A stretch of 40,116 nucleotides of DNA from Caryophanales bacterium (GCA_016288635.1 JAEEKZ010000050.1:1-40116); one strand, 5' to 3'. Positions 9,892-19,189 are shown, counted from the first letter of the stretch. The notes: generated by a model from the sequence alone, not told the origin. Numbers and translations: made by a program.

Positions 9892-10803
9892 TTATATTGT
9901 TTCTTTATTCTCAATTACATGTGGTAAATATATTCTTAAACCTATTAGTATTGGGGGAATAATAAAGTATGCTATCGTAAACATTGTTAAGTCTGATGTA
10001 ATTGGTAATAGCAATTGATTTGCTGACTCCCAAACTGTCGGAATAACTACAAGTGATGAAGTTGCTAAACTAAATGCTGTTGAAATAGCAAGCAGAATAA
10101 GCGATGCTATTATAAAACTTGCTGCAATCCAAGGGAAAGTTTTTATAAAACTTCTTTGTGCAGCGAACATACCTAAGATTATCAACACTCCAAAAATAAT
10201 TAGAACATTGCTTATAGCTTTTCCGGTAAAAACCATCGCCATTGAGTTTGCTTGAATAGCATATGTTTTAATAATTTTTATTAGTCCCTTATAATTTGTA
10301 GATAATATTTCATTAGCAGTTTTGGAATCCTTCCCAACTAATTTATTTCCCTCAAATTTTATTTGGGCATCATCACTAGATACTTCAAATTGTCCTGAAT
10401 ATATTATATAATTTGCAACATCCTCTAAAGTGTTCATTTCAGATGTATCAGTAAAAACTGATAATTTTTCTTTTAGCATTATTGTAATTTCTTCGCCTAA
10501 CGTTAATCCAGATTCCTTATATCTAGATAATAATTGTTTATAATCATCAGTTTTAAGATTTAATTGTTTTGTGATAGAGTTATCGTCTACCTCATCATAA
10601 AAAGAAGCGCTATCTATTACCTTTTGTATATCAAAATTGTCTATTGCTTTTTCTATTTTTTCGTTGCTTAGATTATTATTAATCGATTTTGTAATTGCAA
10701 ACCCTGACAAAACAAAGGTAAGGCCTATAACTAACAATATAGATATTATTATGCAAACAATATTAATAATGGTTTTTTTATCAAATTTAATATTTGTATT
10801 CAT
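9892..10803 (-). CDS. Multi-TM membrane protein, first gene of the TelA/VWA/AAA operon
   Basis: One N-terminal and several C-terminal TM segments around an extracytoplasmic region; RBS GAAGGTGAT before ATG 10803. Confidence 0.6.
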   Translation of the reverse strand: MNTNIKFDKKTIINIVCIIISILLVIGLTFVLSGFAITKSINNNLSNEKIEKAIDNFDIQKVIDSASFYDEVDDNSITKQLNLKTDDYKQLLSRYKESGLTLGEEITIMLKEKLSVFTDTSEMNTLEDVANYIIYSGQFEVSSDDAQIKFEGNKLVGKDSKTANEILSTNYKGLIKIIKTYAIQANSMAMVFTGKAISNVLIIFGVLIILGMFAAQRSFIKTFPWIAASFIIASLILLAISTAFSLATSSLVVIPTVWESANQLLLPITSDLTMFTIAYFIIPPILIGLRIYLPHVIENKETI

Positions 10804-10855
10804 AATATCACCTTCTTTATAATCCATTAGTATTTTATCACATAAATGCCAATTA

Positions 10856-10879
10856 AAAAAGATGGATTGACCATCTTTT
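10856..10879 (-). terminator. Rho-independent terminator separating 10878-11411 from the downstream operon
   Basis: AAAAGATGG-N5-CCATCTTTT with T run on minus strand. Confidence 0.6.
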
Positions 10880-11411
10880 ATGAAATCTTTTCGTATTCAA
10901 TACCATCAATAGTTACAGTATTACCATCTTGACTAAATTCTAAATTTTCAAATTTTCGCTTTGGTGCAGGGATCAATAGAGCTCTAATATTCTCAGGTAC
11001 TTCAATTGGGGCTAAATTTTCTTGAATCATTATACTGTCCTTATAACATTTACATAATACATATGTATTTGTTGGTGATTTTTGTCCGCCATAATCAATT
11101 ATATTTTTTTTATCCTCAATTTGGTTTGTGTTAGGGTTAAAAATCTGCACTATAGTGCTGCCACCTTCTTTATCGCCACTGTATTCACCATTTTGCATAA
11201 GTCGTTTAACTATTCCATAACATTTAAACCCATGCTCATTTATATTCTTTTTTAATTTTTTTTCTGCTATTCCAGCAAAAATAAGGAGGCCTCCTGTTAT
11301 TGTAAAAATCGCAAAAAACACTAATGAAATGCCATGGCTTTCGGGTATCCACCAAAAAGGAAGAATAGATAAAGAAACGAATATTATCATTATTATTCCT
11401 GCTATTATCAT
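10878..11411 (-). CDS. Small membrane protein, paralogue of 11429-11974 (uncharacterised)
   Basis: TM helices, then ...GFKCYGIVKRL...VQIFNPNTNQIED...YVLCKCYKD...FSQDGNTVTIDGIEYEKIS. Confidence 0.7.
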   Translation of the reverse strand: MIIAGIIMIIFVSLSILPFWWIPESHGISLVFFAIFTITGGLLIFAGIAEKKLKKNINEHGFKCYGIVKRLMQNGEYSGDKEGGSTIVQIFNPNTNQIEDKKNIIDYGGQKSPTNTYVLCKCYKDSIMIQENLAPIEVPENIRALLIPAPKRKFENLEFSQDGNTVTIDGIEYEKIS

Positions 11412-11428
11412 GTTACATTCTCCTTTTA

Positions 11429-11974
11429 TTATTTTTTCTTGTATTTAACGCCATCTATGGTTACATATTCTCCATCTGGGCTAAATACTACATTTTCCGA
11501 ATTGGAAAAGTTTGATATTATTATTAACCTTTTTTTGGTTTCTTCTGGGATTTCATTTATATCTATTTTTTTTATTATATTTACATCTCCTTGATAATAT
11601 TTACATAGCACGATAGAGTTTACAGAATATTTTTTGTAGTTAAAACCTATAACTTCTTCAAAATCCTCTAATTGGTTTGTTTCGGGATTCACAATTTGAA
11701 TAGTTGCTTTATATTCTGGATTATCATTAACAGCAAAATCAGTTGTTTTTATTTCCCTAACCACTCCGTAACATTGAACACCATTTTTTTCGGTTTTTAT
11801 ATTTTGTATTACTGTTTTTCCACCACTAATTATTAAATATAAGGCTATAGCATCAAATACATATATAAGATTAAATGGCCCCATTAACATAAGAGAATGA
11901 GTCATTTCATAGAACATATGATGAAAAAACGTCACAAAACACCCAAATAAAATACCAGTTACTAATTTTGCCAT
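11429..11974 (-). CDS. Small membrane protein, paralogue of 10878-11411 (uncharacterised)
   Basis: TM helices, then ...GVQCYGVVREI...IQIVNPETNQLED...IVLCKYYQGD...FSPDGEYVTIDGVKYKKK. Confidence 0.7.
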   Translation of the reverse strand: MAKLVTGILFGCFVTFFHHMFYEMTHSLMLMGPFNLIYVFDAIALYLIISGGKTVIQNIKTEKNGVQCYGVVREIKTTDFAVNDNPEYKATIQIVNPETNQLEDFEEVIGFNYKKYSVNSIVLCKYYQGDVNIIKKIDINEIPEETKKRLIIISNFSNSENVVFSPDGEYVTIDGVKYKKK

Positions 11975-12037
11975 ATTCTATCTCCTTTATTATAACTATA
12001 TTGATATTATAACATATACAATTATAAATATTAAATT

Positions 12038-14404
12038 TTATTCCATTCTTAGTGATTCAACTGGGTCTTTTTTTGCAGCCATACTTGCTGGTTTGTAACC
12101 TGCAATAACATTTAATATAATACTTAATAACACTAAAACTATGGCACTAGTTATAGGAAGTTTAGCCATACTTTCGAATTTAAATATTGCAACTAATATT
12201 ACATTGATTAAATTTGATAAAGCCAGAGCAACTACAATTCCTAATATACCGGCAATTGCTCCTTCAATAATTGTTTCTGCTATAAATACTCTTCTAACAT
12301 CTTTCTTTGATGCCCCAATCGCTCTTAATATTCCAATTTCTTTTGTTCTTTCTAGTACACTAATATAGGTAATAATAGATATCATTATTGAAGATACAAT
12401 TAGACTTATAGCAACAAAAGCAATTAATACATACGAAACAATATCAACAACTTTTGTGATTCCTCCCACTACGCCTTTCATTATGTCAGAGTATGTTATT
12501 TCTAAATCTGTGAACTTGTTGTCATCATTATATTTTGTTATTAAATCCTCTAGTTTTTCTTTTGATTCATAGTCTTTGGGATAAATATTAATACTTGATG
12601 GATCATCTAGTTCATATAATGCAAGTTTTGATGCAACATCATCGTATGTGTTTAAGAAGCCATCAAATTCTTCTCCGGTTAATACATTTACATTTTTGTT
12701 GTTAATTTGAGCTTGATATATTTGTGTTTGGCTATTCATCTCAATTACTTTTTCCGTTAATTGCTTTGTATATCCAACAAAACTTTCTGAACTTTCTTTG
12801 TCTTTAACTAATCCCACCACTTTGAGAGTAATTCCATTATTAATTATATTTTTCATATAGTTTTGATTGTTAGAATTATCAATATAAATATTATTTTCTA
12901 GTTTATAATAGTCAGTATTTAATATTAATTTATATGATAGGTTTAATAGTTTGTCATATGAAAATGATGTGGTCTCAACTTTGTAACCCTTACTCTTTTT
13001 AATTTTAGAAATATCTTCTATTAATATTTTTTTATCTTTAATTCCTAGCGAATAAAGAATAGTATCGTTTATTTGATTATCACTATTAACTACTAAAACT
13101 ATTTCATTTTCATTAGATGGTAAAGAACCCGCTAATAATTCATATTTCTTCTCTTTAATATCTATTTCTTTAAATAGATTTGTTTCTGTAGAATTTACTC
13201 CTAAATTACTTGGATTAACTTTTTCATAATCATTTGTATATACTTGGGGAATGATACCATAGTCATATTCTATTTTTGTTGATAATTCTTCAAATTCTTT
13301 TGTTGATTCTATGTATTTCTTAAATGCTTTGGTATTATTCTTTTTTAACACACCCTCATCTGTTATAGCAGATACTCTTACAATGTCATCTGTTGAACAA
13401 ATTTTATTTTCCGCACATTTTTCATTATCCCCAATCATTGAGAATGCCGCACTTAATGTTCCAAATAAATCATAACTTGTTTTTTCAATTCTTAAAGGAT
13501 AATCTGATAGTGATTCTCTTTCTAATTTTTTAGCATAACTATTAACTCCATTTGATAAAGCTAGGATTAAAGCAATTCCAATAATGCCTATTGAACCAGC
13601 AAGTGCAGTCAAAAAGGTTCTTCCTTTTTTTGTTAACAGATTGTTTAAAGACAATGATAAAGCCGATAGCAATGACATTGAAGTTTTGTTTGTCTTTTTT
13701 GCTTCTTTATTATCCTTTTCTTTACCCTTTACTGGATTACTGTCATTAATTATCAATCCATCTTTTAATTCAATTATTCTTGTCGAATATTTCTTAGCTA
13801 TCTCTGGATTATGGGTTACCATGATTACTAATTTATCTTTAGAAATTTCTTTTAACAAATCCATGATTTGATAGCTTGTTACAGAGTCTAGTGCTCCAGT
13901 TGGCTCATCAGCAAGGATTATCTCCGGATTGTTGACCAAAGCTCTAGCTATAGCTACTCTTTGCATTTGACCACCAGATAATTGGTTTGGTTTTTTTAAT
14001 ATGTGTTCTTTTAAGCCAACTTTTTCTAGGGCTTCAGTTGCTCTTTTTGTTCTTTCTGTTTTAGATACGCCTGATAATGTTAATGCTATCTCAACATTTT
14101 GTAATACACTTTGATGCATTATTAAATTATAATTTTGAAAAATAAAACCAACGCGATAATTACGATATGAGTCCCAATCTCTATCAGTGAATTCCTGAGT
14201 CGATATTCCGTCAATGGTTAAATCACCATCATCATATCGATCTAATCCCCCAATAATATTTAGTAGTGTTGTTTTACCACTTCCTGATGAACCTAAAATA
14301 GATGTGAATTCGTTATTTCTAAATTTTATATCAATTCCTTTAAGTACTTCTTGAATTGTTTCTCCAACTACATAACTCTTTTTTATCTTTTTTAATTCTA
14401 ACAT
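12038..14404 (-). CDS. MacB-like ABC transporter, fused ATPase-permease
   Basis: Walker A GSSGSGKTT, signature LSGGQMQRVAIARALVNNPEIILADEPTGALD, FtsX-like C-terminus (TKEIGILRAIGASKKDVRRVFIAETIIEG). Start set at ATG 14402-14404 preceded by AGGAGA (MLELKKIKKSY). Confidence 0.9.
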   Translation of the reverse strand: MLELKKIKKSYVVGETIQEVLKGIDIKFRNNEFTSILGSSGSGKTTLLNIIGGLDRYDDGDLTIDGISTQEFTDRDWDSYRNYRVGFIFQNYNLIMHQSVLQNVEIALTLSGVSKTERTKRATEALEKVGLKEHILKKPNQLSGGQMQRVAIARALVNNPEIILADEPTGALDSVTSYQIMDLLKEISKDKLVIMVTHNPEIAKKYSTRIIELKDGLIINDSNPVKGKEKDNKEAKKTNKTSMSLLSALSLSLNNLLTKKGRTFLTALAGSIGIIGIALILALSNGVNSYAKKLERESLSDYPLRIEKTSYDLFGTLSAAFSMIGDNEKCAENKICSTDDIVRVSAITDEGVLKKNNTKAFKKYIESTKEFEELSTKIEYDYGIIPQVYTNDYEKVNPSNLGVNSTETNLFKEIDIKEKKYELLAGSLPSNENEIVLVVNSDNQINDTILYSLGIKDKKILIEDISKIKKSKGYKVETTSFSYDKLLNLSYKLILNTDYYKLENNIYIDNSNNQNYMKNIINNGITLKVVGLVKDKESSESFVGYTKQLTEKVIEMNSQTQIYQAQINNKNVNVLTGEEFDGFLNTYDDVASKLALYELDDPSSINIYPKDYESKEKLEDLITKYNDDNKFTDLEITYSDIMKGVVGGITKVVDIVSYVLIAFVAISLIVSSIMISIITYISVLERTKEIGILRAIGASKKDVRRVFIAETIIEGAIAGILGIVVALALSNLINVILVAIFKFESMAKLPITSAIVLVLLSIILNVIAGYKPASMAAKKDPVESLRME

Positions 14405-14449
14405 GTTATTTCTCCTAACGTTTGATATTATAGTATTTCTATATCTCAA

Positions 14450-14481
14450 AAAAAAGACTATTTTGTCGTTATAGTCTTTTT
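14450..14481 (-). terminator. Terminator after the RsgI-like gene
   Basis: AAAAGACTAT...(N)...ATAGTCTTTT hairpin with flanking A/T runs. Confidence 0.6.
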
Positions 14482-15860
14482 TAATTATGATTTGCTTCAA
14501 TTATATCGTATATTATGCATTCGGTTCCTTTTAAGCGACTGTTTTCTCTTTCACAATAATATCCAGGTGTTTTTTCAATTACATCATTGTAATTAATACA
14601 TTTATCATCTTCAGTTTTTGTATATCCACTTGGGCATTCTCTCTCGTGTCTTGGATCTTCCGCTTCTTCTTTTAGACATTTTTGTCCATCAAGAGTATAT
14701 CCATTTGGGCATCCATATTCTTCCACGATTGGGTCAATGTATTTAATTGAGTGTTCACAATATTCATCTCTACTCTTATATTGCTTACCATCACGATATC
14801 CTTCACAAATTAGTATGTTAGATGCATCATCCCAGCATTCTCCGCCTACTTGGATTTTTCCTGGGCATCCTGATGCAATAACCGGAGCTCTATGCCAATA
14901 GCATTTTCCACCAACTTTTTTAAATTCTGTACCATCGTGAGTTTCGCATGGAGACACTGGGTGTTTTGCATTTGATTTATCAACGCATACTATATCGTTT
15001 GCATCGCCAGCATTAGCCGTGGTTAATCCCATTTTTAATCTTGTTGATTCCTCTCCTGATGGGCATGTATATTTTATTGGTGTTGCATCAATTCTTTCTG
15101 TTCTTATACATTTATTATCCACTAATTCAAATTCACTAGGACAATATAATCTATCAGTATCAATAACTCCAGTTTCGGCATAGCATGTGCCTCCATTATC
15201 TACATATCCATTTGGACATACTTCTCCATTGGAAGCTGCATATCTTTCTCTTTCTTTTAAGCAAGAATCCCCTTCAAGGGTATATCCTTTATCACAAGAA
15301 ATTCCAGATGATTTTGTTTCCTCTAGTTCGTGAACTGATTTATCAATTAATGCTTCAACATCAATATTCTCATTTTCCTTTTTTACTTGATTGATATATG
15401 ATGCTTTACCAATGGAAATATTGTGTTTCTTAGCAAGCTCTTCATCTTCTTTTGTTACTTTATCAATTGTTATAATATAAGGATTTAGACCTTTTTCTTC
15501 GTATGAGTCTCTTATTTTTTTGTCTAGCTCATCATTTGATATTTTTCCTTTTGAGTAAATTATTATTTCAATATGTTCTTGGTCAACATATCCTTTTTCA
15601 ACAGTCTTTTCGGCAATATAGTTTAATGTTTCGTCTAGTGATTTTCCAACTAGATTTTGACTAATAACTTCTTTAGCATCATCATTTAGTGCAATAATGC
15701 TTTTGACCATAGAGTTATTAGTCAAATTAATTTCAATGCTAGGATTTATATCTAGCGTAATTGTTGAAGCAGCTTTATTATTTCCAAATAATATGAAACA
15801 AGCAACTCCTACAACTAAAACAAGGCAAATAAGTATGGGAATAAGTATTTTCTTTTTCAT
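14481..15860 (-). CDS. RsgI-like single-pass membrane protein with a Cys-rich modular ectodomain
   Basis: TM then TLDINPSIEINLTNNSMVKSIIALNDDAKEVI (RsgI extracytoplasmic-type motif), followed by about ten C-P-x-G-[YF]-...-C modules. Start at ATG 15858-15860 with AGGAGAGAG RBS. Confidence 0.7.
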   Translation of the reverse strand: MKKKILIPILICLVLVVGVACFILFGNNKAASTITLDINPSIEINLTNNSMVKSIIALNDDAKEVISQNLVGKSLDETLNYIAEKTVEKGYVDQEHIEIIIYSKGKISNDELDKKIRDSYEEKGLNPYIITIDKVTKEDEELAKKHNISIGKASYINQVKKENENIDVEALIDKSVHELEETKSSGISCDKGYTLEGDSCLKERERYAASNGEVCPNGYVDNGGTCYAETGVIDTDRLYCPSEFELVDNKCIRTERIDATPIKYTCPSGEESTRLKMGLTTANAGDANDIVCVDKSNAKHPVSPCETHDGTEFKKVGGKCYWHRAPVIASGCPGKIQVGGECWDDASNILICEGYRDGKQYKSRDEYCEHSIKYIDPIVEEYGCPNGYTLDGQKCLKEEAEDPRHERECPSGYTKTEDDKCINYNDVIEKTPGYYCERENSRLKGTECIIYDIIEANHN

Positions 15861-15905
15861 AATTCTCTCTCCTACTATATAAAGTATAACATATATTATT
15901 GAAAC

Positions 15906-15934
15906 AAAAAACAAGATTCATTAATCTTGTTTTT
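15906..15934 (-). terminator. Terminator after 15969-17060
   Basis: AAAAACAAGAT-N7-ATCTTGTTTTT. Confidence 0.65.
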
Positions 15935-15968
15935 AACATTTATTATTTTCTTCTTAAAACATGAATAA

Positions 15969-17060
15969 TTACATTTTATCTATTTTTTCTAAAAATTCAT
16001 TTGAATATTTATACCATTTATAAATAGATTTTTTCTTTTCTTGGTATTTAATTAATTCTTCTTCAGTATAATTATAATTTAATTTGTATCTTTCGATACA
16101 TCTTTCATAACATTTATCTATACTTGTTCTAATAACAATTAAGGTTCCTTTTAGAAGATTAATATCTTTTATGCAATGAAATTGTGCACAATCAATTACT
16201 ATAGTTTTATCACTATTTTTACAATAGTTTAATATTTCTGTATATATTAGATCAAAATCATCACCACAGTTCGGAAGTTTATCAAATTTGCTTCTAAAAT
16301 GTTCACCTAGTTCTTTATTAATTCCACTTGTAACTTCAAATCTTGCATCAGAAAAAATATCATCTGTATCAATAACTAAATAGTTTTCATTGTTGAAATG
16401 CTCACTAGCATAGGTTGACTTGCCAGATCCACTTTGACCTGTTAGATTAATAATCTTATCATCTGTAATTTTTTTGATGAATGGTTCTTTATCCACATAC
16501 AAACTAATATCAACTGGGCTTTTTATTTCTTCTAATATTTCTTTAACCTTGTTATAGCATTCATAGTCAACTTCATGCCAAGGTTTTATTGAAGTGTTAA
16601 ATTCCTCAAGTGCTTCATCTATGTTTGATAAATTTACTTTATCCTTGATTATCATTAAAGCAAGATTATAGTATCCCCTTGTTGATAATAGTCCAATACA
16701 TTCAAAATATGTTGATAATGGTAGTTTTGATTTATGATAAAAATCTAGAAGTAATTCTTCTGAGATTGGTATAGGATTTTTTAAAATTATTTTATTTGCA
16801 ATTATTATTCCTCCTGGAGTCTTATCGTTTCTTACTTCAAATATTTCTCCATCAGTTGGAATTTCTACTTCATATAAAGTATCCCCTCTAGACATCCATC
16901 TAAGAGCACATTCTTCATTTGTAAAATTGAATCCACCTCTTTTATCCCAATCACTATTTTGGGGATCCCATGTATCAGCTGTGATTACTTTTCCAATTTC
17001 AAATGATTTGTCATTTGTATGCCCCATTTTCGTACCAAATACCCATTTTAAATACTTCAT
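15969..17060 (-). CDS. Two-domain protein: uncharacterised N-terminal domain + C-terminal P-loop kinase
   Basis: C-terminal Walker A GQSGSGKSTYA with downstream VIDTDD and TIVIDCAQ; N-terminal YLKWVFGTK...GGFNFTNEECALRWMSRGDTLYEVEIP. Confidence 0.7.
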   Translation of the reverse strand: MKYLKWVFGTKMGHTNDKSFEIGKVITADTWDPQNSDWDKRGGFNFTNEECALRWMSRGDTLYEVEIPTDGEIFEVRNDKTPGGIIIANKIILKNPIPISEELLLDFYHKSKLPLSTYFECIGLLSTRGYYNLALMIIKDKVNLSNIDEALEEFNTSIKPWHEVDYECYNKVKEILEEIKSPVDISLYVDKEPFIKKITDDKIINLTGQSGSGKSTYASEHFNNENYLVIDTDDIFSDARFEVTSGINKELGEHFRSKFDKLPNCGDDFDLIYTEILNYCKNSDKTIVIDCAQFHCIKDINLLKGTLIVIRTSIDKCYERCIERYKLNYNYTEEELIKYQEKKKSIYKWYKYSNEFLEKIDKM

Positions 17061-17089
17061 TATTATCCCTCTTTCTTGCGATTAATATT

Positions 17090-17434
17090 TTAATTTGCTT
17101 TTCTATTTATTAAATTTACTATGCCTGTTACTCCTGTTACTATAAGAGATGCTACTAAGTGACATGTTGCATAGATCATGACTGCATCAAATTGATTGTA
17201 ATGAATAAAACCTGATGGTATAAATATTACAAATACAATAATTGGATAAAAATACTTTATTCTTTTTTGTGATATACAGCATAATATAATCGAAAGAATA
17301 AATGTTAGTAAAATATTTAAGAAAATAGTAACAACCATAGTATCTTTTGATATGTTGTTAGCTATTAATGGCAATATATAAAATAGTAATAATTGAATAA
17401 TTAATATTATTATTTCTTTAAAATATTTATTCAT
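17090..17434 (-). CDS. Small membrane protein, 114 aa
   Basis: About four hydrophobic segments; good intergenic spacing with flanking genes. Confidence 0.55.
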   Translation of the reverse strand: MNKYFKEIIILIIQLLLFYILPLIANNISKDTMVVTIFLNILLTFILSIILCCISQKRIKYFYPIIVFVIFIPSGFIHYNQFDAVMIYATCHLVASLIVTGVTGIVNLINRKAN

Positions 17435-17452
17435 TCTTTTCTCCTTGAATTA

Positions 17453-17857
17453 TTATTTTATTAGTTTATTCTTTAAGCAGTATGGAACAACCTCATTTTT
17501 TAATGTGTTAGAAAGAATATCATATCCATCTGATGATTCATACCATTTGAATGTTTCAATTTCTTCAGATGAAGTTAGTTTTCCCTCTAATTGGCCATTA
17601 TACTTAAATACATAAAAATGAATTGGAGTAACGCCATCACTTGTTGCAATTTCATTAAATTCCATGACCAATTCAATTAATGAATTGTCAAATATAGCTT
17701 CGTTTCCCAATTCCTCGTGGCATTCTCTTATTGCAGCCTCAATTGGGGTTTCCCCATCTTCAACTCTTCCACCAATCATTTGATATGTTGGTCTTTTTCT
17801 CGGTTTATCAATAAGTAATTTTTGATTTTTAAAAAACATTGTTCCTACAACTTCCAT
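17453..17857 (-). CDS. NUDIX hydrolase
   Basis: Complete Nudix box GRVEDGETPIEAAIRECHEELGN. Confidence 0.9.
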   Translation of the reverse strand: MEVVGTMFFKNQKLLIDKPRKRPTYQMIGGRVEDGETPIEAAIRECHEELGNEAIFDNSLIELVMEFNEIATSDGVTPIHFYVFKYNGQLEGKLTSSEEIETFKWYESSDGYDILSNTLKNEVVPYCLKNKLIK

Positions 17858-17887
17858 AATATATCTCCAACAAAATTATAGCATAAA

Positions 17888-17913
17888 AAAATCAAAATTT
17901 TATTTTGATTTAA
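17888..17913 (-). terminator. Terminator after 17910-18494
   Basis: AATCAAAAT/ATTTTGATT hairpin with T run on minus strand. Confidence 0.5.
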
Positions 17914-18494
17914 TTAGTTTTTTCTCGACGTTCTCTTACTCTTGGTGCAACTTCTTGCTTATCACTCATAAGTCTCTCTATAGTGTCATTAACAGCTTCT
18001 ATCATTGCATCAGCTGGAGTTCCGTTATTGTATAAACATTCAATTGTATTGGATAAGACTCTTAATCTATCAGCAATTGCCGCGTCATATTCTTTTCTTA
18101 TAGGAATCATAATATCCATAAAATCTATAACATGTTCTAAAGGAATTCTCTTACAATAATATGAAGCTCCTTGACCATTTATGCATCCTATTTCTAATCC
18201 CACATTTCCATATTTTATATGATAGAATTCTTCTAGCCCGCCCATTGAAGATTGAATATTCTTAGATTTAACGCGATTAAATATTCCTAAAAAGAATAAT
18301 GGTAACTCTTTAACTTTTTCTTGATCTTCTGGAGTTAATTTTTCTTCAGGGTTATCCCAATCACTATCATAGAATCCGCCTCTAGTCTCAGTAAAATCGA
18401 TAAGCCACTCAATATAGCTTGTATTGGACATTAAAGTTTTAATTCTTTCGTTTCTTTGTTTTTCTTCCGTCATTGTTTCAGAAATTTCTGCCAT
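17910..18494 (-). CDS. Hypothetical protein, 194 aa
   Basis: Intact ORF, no family recognised. Confidence 0.5.
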   Translation of the reverse strand: MAEISETMTEEKQRNERIKTLMSNTSYIEWLIDFTETRGGFYDSDWDNPEEKLTPEDQEKVKELPLFFLGIFNRVKSKNIQSSMGGLEEFYHIKYGNVGLEIGCINGQGASYYCKRIPLEHVIDFMDIMIPIRKEYDAAIADRLRVLSNTIECLYNNGTPADAMIEAVNDTIERLMSDKQEVAPRVRERREKTN

Positions 18495-18559
18495 TAAACT
18501 TCACCATTTCCTTTGCATAAACAAGGAATATTATATAACAAAGCTTTTATAGTTTCAAT

Positions 18560-19189
18560 TTATATATTATTATTTTTAAGCCAGTTGATGATATTTATAA
18601 ATACAGGATCATCTTCAAATTTGCTTCTATCAAATTCAATCCAGATATTAGTAACATTCTTTTCGTTATTCGCCAATTGTTTAATATCTGGCGTATTTAT
18701 TATAGGGTTATTAGACTGATTATTAATATTAATACTTCCTTCTTGTTCATATTTTTTTACTTGTAAAATGCATTCCAATTTGTCGCAATGGTATGCATAC
18801 TTTGCTTCTTCTGTTTTTCTTTCATTAAACTCATCTAATAAGTCGGATATTTCTTCCTTACCAATTAAATCTTTTAAAAGACAATCTGTTGCTCTTTTTC
18901 CTTCTTTTAATTTTTCGTCATCGGCAATTTCATAGAAAGCTAAATCGCCAATTTCAATTTCTTCTAGTTCATGAATAGCAAGCATATATATTATTTTATT
19001 TAAATCAAGTTTATATCCAAATTGATAATAGATTGCAATTGCCAATATTTGAACTCCGTATATATGTTCAGCTACGCTTTCTATTCTTTCTCTTTGGGCA
19101 TTCCAGGTTAATACTCCTTTTCTTAATGTGTCTTTTAATTTATTACACAATGCATAAAAATGCATTACATTCGCTATATTATTGTTCAT
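18560..19189 (-). CDS. HD-superfamily (YfbR/HDDC2-like) phosphohydrolase with HE in place of HD
   Basis: RIESVAEHIYGVQILAIAIYY ... AIHELEEIEIGDLAFYE; RBS GAGGTAATT. Confidence 0.7.
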   Translation of the reverse strand: MNNNIANVMHFYALCNKLKDTLRKGVLTWNAQRERIESVAEHIYGVQILAIAIYYQFGYKLDLNKIIYMLAIHELEEIEIGDLAFYEIADDEKLKEGKRATDCLLKDLIGKEEISDLLDEFNERKTEEAKYAYHCDKLECILQVKKYEQEGSININNQSNNPIINTPDIKQLANNEKNVTNIWIEFDRSKFEDDPVFINIINWLKNNNI

